Part shown: positions 1 to 5,834 of the stretch, one piece after another
How positions within the stretch are numbered: the first letter of the stretch is position 1
Layout: the number at the start of each line of letters is the position of its first letter
Origin: Streptomyces sedi
GTDB lineage: Bacteria; Actinomycetota; Actinomycetes; Streptomycetales; Streptomycetaceae
DNA: 60,134 bases
Assembly: GCF_006335015.1 (NCBI RefSeq)
Contig: NZ_VDGT01000030.1
Span: 1-60,134, forward strand
Direction of reading: 5' to 3'
The notes under the pieces: generated by a model
Told to the model about the DNA's origin: nothing
What the model saw: the letters and a program-made list of their open reading frames with translations, nothing else
Databases searched by the model: none
Program-made: the position numbers and the translations under genes

Positions 1-326
1 GAGTGCGGCCTGGACCACTACCAGGTCCGGCTCTACCGGGCCTGGTACCGGCACATCACCCTGTCGATGGCCGCACTCGCCTACCTGACGGCAGTCCGTG
101 CCGCAGAAGCCGCAAAAGGGGCGACGCGGAGGGCGAGCACGACCTCATACCCCTGAGCGTCCCGGAGATCCGCCGGTTGATCGGGCGCATCGCCATCACA
201 CCCCGCCACCCCACCAACGACCACCACCTGCGCTGGTCACGTTTCCGCAGACGCAGCCAGGCCCGAGCCCGCCGCTCCCACTACAAACGCCGAGGCCACA
301 ACCCCCAGATGCGGTTGCAGTATTAG
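1..326 (+). pseudogene. IS701-family transposase, C-terminal fragment with a frameshift
   Basis: The first 37-38 codons (frame 1) read like the HITL/AAxAxL helix of IS701-type transposases (DHYQVRLYRAWYRHITLSMA). The typical tail, LIPLSVPEIRRLIGR followed by an Arg-rich SQARARRSHYKRRGH end and LQY stop, continues in frame 3. The switch falls at an AAAAGGGG run (114-121), so a single-base indel has probably broken the gene. Frame 1 otherwise stops at 154-156. The 5' part lies outside the window. IS701 transposases are not known to use frameshifting, so I call it inactive. The IS end must lie at or just after the stop codon, because a truncated LysR gene begins within 3 bases of it. Confidence 0.85.
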
Positions 327-529
327 GCCTCGGGGAGCAGCCGCTCGCCCGCGCCGGAGAGCCGCACCCGGCGGGTGGTGCGGTCGAAGAGCACGACGCC
401 CAGCGAGCGTTCGAGGCGGCGGATCTGCTGGCTCACCGCCGACTGGACGATGCTCAACCGTTCCGCGGCGCGTCCGAAGCCGCCTTCTTCCGCCACCGCG
501 ACGAAGTATCTCCACTGCCGCAACTCCAT
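323..529 (-). pseudogene. LysR-family regulator, N-terminal DNA-binding fragment
   Basis: The 68 residues starting MELRQWRYFVAVAEEGGFGR are a complete LysR winged-helix domain, including the recognition region SQQIRRLERSLGVVLFDRT and the LSGAGERLLPEA segment that normally leads into the linker helix. Reading ends at a TAA exactly where the IS701 end sequence starts, and the whole effector-binding domain (about 220 residues) is missing. It faces away from the cupin gene, the usual LysR/target arrangement, so the cupin was probably its target. The fragment may still be expressed, but it lacks ligand sensing and normal tetramerisation. Confidence 0.85.
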
Positions 530-680
530 GTCGCCGTACCTCTCGCCTCTCGCGTCGTCCGCCGACTCATCACGAACCGTGATTTCTGTGGGCGACAACT
601 GCCGGTGGTGCGCGGCATCTTCCCGCGCTGTCATGGACCGCGGCTGTTCAGCCGCCTCGCACGACGCTGGGAGCGACATC

Positions 681-1136
681 ATGACGGAGAAGGACAGGGC
701 GCTGGTCGTCCGCGCGGACGAGGCCGAGCGGGTGCCGCTCCCGCATGGCGGCGCGTTCCACCTGCTGGCCGACGCGGGAGGTGTCGGTGGGGCCCTGGGC
801 GCCAACCGCCTGACGCTCGGCGTGGGTGCGAGCGGTGCCCGCCCGCACCACCACGCGCTGTCGACCGAGCTGTTCTATGTGATCGGCGGGGTCATGGAGT
901 TCACCCTGGGCGGGCGCGTGGAGGCCGTGGCCGCGGGCGGTGTGGTCTGTGTGCCGCCCGGCCTCACGCATTCCTTCGGCGCGGCTCCGGGGTCGAGGGC
1001 CGACCTGTTCGCGGTGCTGACCCCGGGGGTCGACCGCTTCGAGTACTTCCGGGCTCTGGGCCGCGTCCAGCGGGGTGAGGCGGATTTCGGCGAGCTGCTT
1101 CCCGAACAGGACCGCTACGACGTGCACTTCCACTGA
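681..1136 (+). CDS. Small cupin-domain protein
   Basis: This 151-residue single-domain cupin fits the family size. Cupin motif 1 is visible as a His cluster followed by Glu and Gly (ARPHHHALSTELFYVIGG), and motif 2 as GVVCVPPGLTHSF with its metal-binding His. Metal binding is therefore likely; the substrate is unknown. The ATG at 681 is chosen because GGGAG lies about 8 bases upstream and the alignment to cupins starts there; a longer upstream reading has no family support. It is divergent from the truncated LysR gene, so its original activator has probably been lost. Confidence 0.8.
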   Translation: MTEKDRALVVRADEAERVPLPHGGAFHLLADAGGVGGALGANRLTLGVGASGARPHHHALSTELFYVIGGVMEFTLGGRVEAVAAGGVVCVPPGLTHSFGAAPGSRADLFAVLTPGVDRFEYFRALGRVQRGEADFGELLPEQDRYDVHFH

Positions 1137-1250
1137 CCGCGCGGACGCGGGCGGCGAGCGCCGGGCGGGGTCGCGGAGTGGGTGGCCTCACCTGTGCGGG
1201 TCGGCTTGCCTTTTGCGGCGGCGCTTGACCGCCGCTGGCTTCCCCCGGAC

Positions 1251-1352
1251 TCCGTGGACCTGGTCGGCCTCTCCCCTCTGGACGCCGACCACCTCGGCTG
1301 GAGCACCCGCCGGGTGAACGGGCGTTGGGTGCCCGCCTTTCCCCGGGCCTCG
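1251..1352 (+). pseudogene. Remnant of a metallo-beta-lactamase-fold hydrolase
   Basis: In frame from 1251, SVDLVGLSPLDADHLGWST followed by NGRWVPAFPRAS matches the region around the HxHxDH motif of the intact hydrolase at 8918-9862 (VDIVVNTHLHVDHVGWNT and RTWVPTFPRA). The remnant has SPLDADH in place of THLHVDH, so two metal ligands are gone. No N- or C-terminal parts of the fold are present; the reading runs into the convergent MarR gene. It is a decayed piece of a paralogue, not a gene. Confidence 0.6.
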
Positions 1353-1363
1353 GGCGCGGCCTG

Positions 1364-1834
1364 TCAGCCTCCTTCGTGCTCCCGCCGCACCGTGGCGGCG
1401 ATGCGGTCGAGGGCGGTGCCCAGGTGGCGGCGCTGGGCGGCGGTGAGCGGGTCGAACACGAGCCGCTGTACCTGTGCGACGTGTGCCGGTGCGCTTTCGG
1501 CGAGCTTTTGGCGGCCGGCGTCGGCGAGGGTGGCGAGGGTGTAGCGGCCGTCGGTCGGGTCGGGTCGGCGGGCGACCCAGCCGCGGGCTTCGAAGCGGTC
1601 CATCACTTTCGACAGTCGGGGCTGGGTGCTGTCGCAGGCTCGGGCCAGGTCGCTGAGCCGGATCGTCGCGTCGTCGGCCATGGACAGCCGGGCCAGGACC
1701 CCGTATTCGAAGTTGGAGATACCGGCCTCTCGCTGGAGCTGACGGTCGAGGGCCGCCGGGAGGGCGATGACGACCGTGAGCAGGGCCTGCCACAGGGCCT
1801 GTTGATCGTCGTCGAGCCAGGGTGGGTTGTCCAT
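1364..1834 (-). CDS. MarR-family transcriptional regulator
   Basis: 156 residues, normal for MarR. The winged helix runs roughly from residue 40 to 110: FEYGVLARLSMADDATIRLSDLA, then the recognition helix TQPRLSKVMDRFEARGWVARR and the wing DPTDGRYTLATLAD with its typical D-x-R. No cysteine suggests oxidation sensing. It is divergent from the dioxygenase/reductase pair at 1957-3867, with two palindromes between them (1902-1917 and 1925-1938). It most likely represses both itself and that pair; the ligand could be a phenolic compound, which is inference. Confidence 0.9.
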   Translation of the reverse strand: MDNPPWLDDDQQALWQALLTVVIALPAALDRQLQREAGISNFEYGVLARLSMADDATIRLSDLARACDSTQPRLSKVMDRFEARGWVARRPDPTDGRYTLATLADAGRQKLAESAPAHVAQVQRLVFDPLTAAQRRHLGTALDRIAATVRREHEGG

Positions 1835-1901
1835 GGGCCCATCCTACGTGCCCCCGCACCTCGCATCACTTGCTCAGGAAACTCTTGGCGGCTATCTTTT
1901 G

Positions 1902-1938
1902 ACTTGCCTTGGCAAGTAAAACCGCTTGCCGAGGCAAG
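1902..1938. promoter_or_regulatory. Two palindromic MarR operator candidates
   Basis: A perfect 16-bp inverted repeat, ACTTGCC-TT-GGCAAGT (1902-1917), and a second copy, CTTGCC-GA-GGCAAG (1925-1938), lie 22 bp apart centre to centre, two helical turns, in the 122-bp gap between marR and the dioxygenase gene. Such spacing fits two MarR dimers on one face of the DNA. The second site ends 18 bp before the ATG at 1957, close to the ribosome-binding site AAGGAG. Confidence 0.75.
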
Positions 1939-1956
1939 TGAAGGAGCGGGTTTCGG

Positions 1957-2835
1957 ATGACCACCAAGAGCAGCTTGACCTCGATGTCTCCGTCGCGCGC
2001 ACCAGCGGCGGCATACGACGACTTCCTTGTCCGGGTCCTGCCGCAGGCGCGCGAGCAGCGGGTGTGGAACCCTTCCGACGGGCCCCTGCCCAGCCTCTTC
2101 GTCAGCCACGGCGCCCCGTTCACCCTCGACGATCCGCGGTGGCTCGGCGACCTCTTCGCCTGGGCCCGGTCGATGCCCAAACCCCGGGCCATCGTCGTCG
2201 TCTCCGCCCACTGGGAACGGGCACCGGTCGCGGTGTCCGGAGCCGCGGCCGGCACCCCGCTGTTCTACGACTTCAGCGGCTTCCACCCCCGCTACAAGAC
2301 CCTTCCCTACGCGACCCCGGACGCCACCGACCTGGCTCGGCGACTCAGGGGCCTGCTGGCCCCGACGCCGGTGCACCAGTTCGCCGACCGCGGCCTCGAC
2401 CACGGCGCCTTCATCCCGCTCATGGCCATGTACCCCGCCGCCGACGTCCCGGTCACCCAGTTGTCGATGCCCAGCCTGGCCCCCGACGCCCTGCTGGAGC
2501 TCGGAGCCCGTCTGCGGCCCCTGCGCGAGGAAGGCGTCCTCGTTCTCGGCTCGGGCTTCATGACGCACAGTTTCGCCGTCTTCCGCCACCCGGAGCTCGC
2601 CGCCGCCACCGCGGCCTTCGACGAGTGGGCCGTCGACGCCCTCGCCCGGGGCGACGCCGATGCCCTCGCCGACTACCGCGACAAGGCGCCCGGCGCCTCG
2701 GTCGCCCATCCGACAGCCGACCACTTCGTCCCGCTGCTGTCCGCCGTCGGCGCCGCCGACGACCCCGGCAGCGCCGTGAGCGCCATCGACCGCATGGTGA
2801 TGGGCAACTCCACCCGGTCGGTGCGGCTGAACTGA
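1957..2835 (+). CDS. DODA-type extradiol aromatic-ring-opening dioxygenase (LigB fold)
   Basis: 292 residues with the landmarks of the 4,5-DOPA dioxygenase/YgiD family: SLFVSHGAP (His51), VVVSAHWE (His85), DHGAFIPLMAMYP (His149) and GFMTHSF (His204). These are the expected metal ligands and catalytic histidines for opening a catechol ring next to the hydroxyls. The natural substrate cannot be read from sequence. AAGGAG precedes the ATG. It is followed 96 bases later by a quinone-reductase-like gene and divergent from MarR, which together look like a small catechol or quinone response locus. Confidence 0.88.
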   Translation: MTTKSSLTSMSPSRAPAAAYDDFLVRVLPQAREQRVWNPSDGPLPSLFVSHGAPFTLDDPRWLGDLFAWARSMPKPRAIVVVSAHWERAPVAVSGAAAGTPLFYDFSGFHPRYKTLPYATPDATDLARRLRGLLAPTPVHQFADRGLDHGAFIPLMAMYPAADVPVTQLSMPSLAPDALLELGARLRPLREEGVLVLGSGFMTHSFAVFRHPELAAATAAFDEWAVDALARGDADALADYRDKAPGASVAHPTADHFVPLLSAVGAADDPGSAVSAIDRMVMGNSTRSVRLN

Positions 2836-2931
2836 GTGCCCCGGCGTGCTTCGCCCGCACGCCCGGTCGCCCCCACACCTGATCGCCCGCCCCTCGGGCG
2901 ACGACATCCACACACCCTGGAGGAAAGAGTC

Positions 2932-3867
2932 ATGAAGGCAGTCCGTTTCCACGAGTTCGGCGGCAGCGAGGTTCTGCGCTACGAGGACGTGGACCGCCCG
3001 GTCCCCGGCGCCGGGCAGGTGCTGGTGCGGGTGGCGGCCACGTCGTTCAACCCGGTCGACGACCACATCCGCGCCGGCGCCCTGGCCGAGATGCTCCCGA
3101 TCGCTCTCCCGTACGTGCCGGGGATCGATCTGGCGGGCACCGTCGCCGAACTCGGCGCGGGCGTGACGGGCCTGGACGTCGGCGACCGAGTCGTGGCCAT
3201 GCTGCCCCTGGACTCCGCCGGCGGGGCGGCCGAGTACGCGCTCGCCCCGGCGGAGAGCGTGGTCCCGGCACCTCGGACGATCGAGCTGGTCGACGCGGCG
3301 GCGCTGCCGCTGACCGGCCTGGCGGCCTGGCAGACGGCCTTCGAACTCGCCGAGCTGAAGCCCGGTCAGACGGTCCTGGTCAACGGGGCGGCGGGCGCCG
3401 TGGGCAGCCTCGTGGTGCAGCTCGCCGCCGACGCGGGAGCGCACGTCACCGCGGTGGACGCGCCGCGCCACGCCGACCGCCTCCGGGACTACGGCGCGGA
3501 CCGGGTCGTCGGCCCCCTCGACCTCGCCGCGGGCCCGGCCGCCGTGGGCGGCCCGTTCCAGGCCGTGGTCAACCATGTGCGCGTCTCCCCGGAGGAACTC
3601 GCGCGGCTGACGCACTACGTCGCTGACGGCGGGGTCGCCGCCAGCACGGCCGGCCCTATACCCGAGGATCCCGCCCGGAAGGTGCGCGCCGCGAACCTGT
3701 GGGTCCGCGGCGACGGATCCCAACTGGCCAACCTGGTCGCCAAGGTGGACGCCGGCACGCTCCGGCTCCACGTCGCCGCCCACCGCCCGGCAGCCGACCT
3801 GGCCACCGTGCACGAGGACGCCGGCGCCGGACGGCTGCCCGGCAAGACGGTCGTACTCGCTCCCTGA
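2932..3867 (+). CDS. NADP-dependent oxidoreductase, zinc-free MDR (quinone oxidoreductase-like)
   Basis: 311 residues of the medium-chain dehydrogenase/reductase fold. MKAVRFHEFGGSEVLRYEDV is the typical start, FNPVDDHIRAG is the substrate-side motif, and GQTVLVNGAAGAVGSLVVQLA is the nucleotide-binding A-A-GAVG loop of the quinone reductase branch. Catalytic zinc cysteines are absent. GGAGGAAAGAG sits just before the ATG at 2932. It lies downstream of the dioxygenase, probably in the same transcript, and a strong hairpin follows the stop codon. Likely role: reduction of quinones or enones. Confidence 0.88.
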   Translation: MKAVRFHEFGGSEVLRYEDVDRPVPGAGQVLVRVAATSFNPVDDHIRAGALAEMLPIALPYVPGIDLAGTVAELGAGVTGLDVGDRVVAMLPLDSAGGAAEYALAPAESVVPAPRTIELVDAAALPLTGLAAWQTAFELAELKPGQTVLVNGAAGAVGSLVVQLAADAGAHVTAVDAPRHADRLRDYGADRVVGPLDLAAGPAAVGGPFQAVVNHVRVSPEELARLTHYVADGGVAASTAGPIPEDPARKVRAANLWVRGDGSQLANLVAKVDAGTLRLHVAAHRPAADLATVHEDAGAGRLPGKTVVLAP

Positions 3868-3880
3868 CCCACCCCGGCCC

Positions 3881-3917
3881 GGCCGCCCGCCGTTCCCTCC
3901 CGGACCGGCGGGCGGCC
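3881..3917 (+). terminator. Strong hairpin terminator
   Basis: Perfect 12-bp arms GGCCGCCCGCCG / CGGCGGGCGGCC with a 13-base loop start 13 bases after the reductase stop codon. There is no U-tract, as is common in Streptomyces. It would end the dioxygenase/reductase transcript. Confidence 0.7.
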
Positions 3918-4060
3918 CCGCGCGGGCGGCGAGAACCGCCGGCGCCGGGTAAGCCGTCCGCGGGGCCGGTGGGTGGACGGCGCGCCACGGCGTGGCGCTG
4001 GACGGCGCAGCCCCCGCCGAATCCGCCGGTCCGGTCAACTGGGCGTCGGACGTCGGGGGT

Positions 4061-4657
4061 TCAGGGGGCGGTGTCGGGGGCGACGGCGCGGTGGACGCTG
4101 TCGCGGAGCAGGGTGCGGCGCTGCTGGTGGGTGCTCGCGGGTTCCTCGGCTGAGGCGGCGTAGACGTTGCTGACGGGTGACCAGGCCATGGACATGGCGA
4201 TGACCATGGCCATGATGTCGAAGGGGTCTCCCTGCCGGACGCGGCCGGCTGCCTGGGCCTCCGCGACGGCGCGGAGTTTGCGGTCGTCGTAGCGGTCGTG
4301 GTCCGCCACGAGGTGCCCGCTGGGGCGCCGCTCCAGGCGTGCCCAGGTCGCGAGCCGGATCAGGTCGGGGCGGTTGAGGTACTCGTCGTAGAGGCGTACC
4401 GCCCAGTCGGCGAGGTCTCCGGCGTCGATGGGGACGACGTTGGTGATCCGCTCCAGTGAGGCGAGGAAGATCGCGTCGAAGAGCTGTTCCTTGTTGCCGA
4501 AGTAGCCGTAGAGCTGGGCCTTGTTGGTGCGGGCGGCGGTGGTGATGCGCTCGATGCGCGCGCCGGCGATGCCGTACTGGGCGAATTCCTCGGTGGCGGC
4601 GTCGATGATGCGCTGGTATGTCGCGGCGCCGCGGCTGCTGGATGGCTGGTCGGGCAT
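4061..4657 (-). CDS. TetR-family transcriptional regulator
   Basis: 198 residues. The N-terminal helix-turn-helix is clear: TYQRIIDAATEEFAQYGIAGARIERITTAARTNKAQLYGYFGNKEQLFDAI. The C-terminal part, with ATWARLERRP and a hydrophobic final helix block, resembles the TetR C-terminal ligand domains of AcrR/YcdC-like proteins. It is divergent from the alcohol dehydrogenase at 4755, and two copies of GACCGA-N3-GTCTGT lie in the shared promoter, so autoregulation and repression of the dehydrogenase are likely. Confidence 0.9.
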   Translation of the reverse strand: MPDQPSSSRGAATYQRIIDAATEEFAQYGIAGARIERITTAARTNKAQLYGYFGNKEQLFDAIFLASLERITNVVPIDAGDLADWAVRLYDEYLNRPDLIRLATWARLERRPSGHLVADHDRYDDRKLRAVAEAQAAGRVRQGDPFDIMAMVIAMSMAWSPVSNVYAASAEEPASTHQQRRTLLRDSVHRAVAPDTAP

Positions 4658-4673
4658 TCTCCGCAGGGTAACG

Positions 4674-4740
4674 GACCGACGGGTCTGTTTGTCGTTCGGG
4701 TCGCCGGTGCCCTACGGTGAAAAAAGACCGAACAGTCTGT
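4674..4740. promoter_or_regulatory. Pair of TetR operator candidates
   Basis: The motif GACCGA-N3-GTCTGT occurs twice in the 97-bp gap between tetR and the dehydrogenase: 4674-4688 (N3 = CGG) and 4726-4740 (N3 = ACA). Each has partial dyad symmetry (GAC...GTC). One copy lies next to the tetR start and the other just before the AAGGAGAG ribosome-binding site of the dehydrogenase, so each gene has its own box. Confidence 0.65.
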
Positions 4741-4754
4741 CTAAGGAGAGAGCG

Positions 4755-5798
4755 ATGCGTTCCACGATCGGCTGGCAGGCGGACAGCGCGACGCGGACCC
4801 TGCGCCGCACGGTGTTGGAGCGCCGGGACCTGCGCGCGGACGACATAGCGGTGCGCGTCGAGTACTGCGGCGTCTGCCACACGGACCTCCACGCGCTGCG
4901 GGCGCACGGGGGCGGCGCGGACGGCGCGCTGGTGCCGGGGCACGAGTTCACCGGCGTGGTGGTCGAGGTCGGCGACGCGGTCTCCGGCTTCTCCCCCGGC
5001 GACCCGGTGGCCGTCGGCAACATCGTCGACTCGTGCGGCGAGTGCCGCATGTGCCAGGTCGGCCAGGAGAACTTCTGCCGCGCGTTCCCGACGCTGACCT
5101 ACGGCGGGACCGACCGGCAGGACGGCAGGACCACGCTGGGCGGGTACTCCCGCGAGTACGTCGTTCGCGCGGCGTTCGCCTATCCCCTCCCCGAGGGCCT
5201 CGACGCGGCCGGCGCCGCTCCCCTGCTCTGCGCCGGCGTCACCGTCTGGGAGCCGCTGCGGGCGCTGGGGGTGGGCCCGGGCAGTGCCGTCGCCGTCGCC
5301 GGGCTGGGCGGTCTGGGACACCTCGCGGTCAAGATGGCGTCCGCGCTGGGCGCCACGACCTCCGTCCTCAGCCGGACTCCGGACAAGGTCGGCGAAGCGC
5401 GCGGCCTGGGGGCGCGGGAGTTCGTCGTGACCACCGACGCCGCGCGGATGGAGGCGGTGCGGGACCGGTTCGACGTGGTGATCGACACCATCTCCGCCCC
5501 CCACGACCTGGCTCCCTATCTGCGCGTGGTCGCGATGGACGGCACCCTCAGCCACCTCGGGCACCTCGGTCCTGTCACCGTGGAGACCATGGACCTGCTC
5601 GCGGGCCGCAAGAAGCTCAGCTCGGCCGGCAGCGGCGGGCGTCCGTCCACCGCCGACATGCTGCGTTTCTGTGCCGCGCACGGCATCACCGCCGACATCG
5701 AGCTGCTGCCGTCGTCCCAGGTGAACCAGGCGCTGGAGCGGCTGGAGCGCAACGATGTGCGCTACCGCTTCGTGCTCGACATGTCCGACCTCGACTGA
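4755..5798 (+). CDS. Zinc-dependent alcohol dehydrogenase
   Basis: 347 residues. Catalytic zinc motif YCGVCHTDLH (Cys38 or Cys41, His42) and PGHEFTG; structural zinc cluster CGECRMCQVGQENFC; Rossmann loop VAGLGGLGHLAVKMA. The pattern matches the cinnamyl-alcohol-dehydrogenase/YahK branch acting on aldehydes with NADP(H); the substrate is not determinable. AAGGAGAG precedes the ATG at 4755. Control by the divergent TetR protein is likely from the paired boxes upstream. Confidence 0.9.
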   Translation: MRSTIGWQADSATRTLRRTVLERRDLRADDIAVRVEYCGVCHTDLHALRAHGGGADGALVPGHEFTGVVVEVGDAVSGFSPGDPVAVGNIVDSCGECRMCQVGQENFCRAFPTLTYGGTDRQDGRTTLGGYSREYVVRAAFAYPLPEGLDAAGAAPLLCAGVTVWEPLRALGVGPGSAVAVAGLGGLGHLAVKMASALGATTSVLSRTPDKVGEARGLGAREFVVTTDAARMEAVRDRFDVVIDTISAPHDLAPYLRVVAMDGTLSHLGHLGPVTVETMDLLAGRKKLSSAGSGGRPSTADMLRFCAAHGITADIELLPSSQVNQALERLERNDVRYRFVLDMSDLD

Positions 5799-5834
5799 CG
5801 GCGTTCCCTGAGCACCCCGCGGGCCGACGGGTCG

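Noticed and set aside
114..121. AAAAGGGG at the transposase frame change as a programmed frameshift site
   Set aside because: The heptamer is not a standard slippery sequence, IS701 transposases are single-frame, and the adjacent LysR gene shows this IS end is an old insertion. A simple indel is more likely.
1603..4038. An 811-residue minus-strand reading frame
   Set aside because: It runs antisense through the dioxygenase and reductase genes, which have clear family motifs; composition is Gly/Arg-rich.
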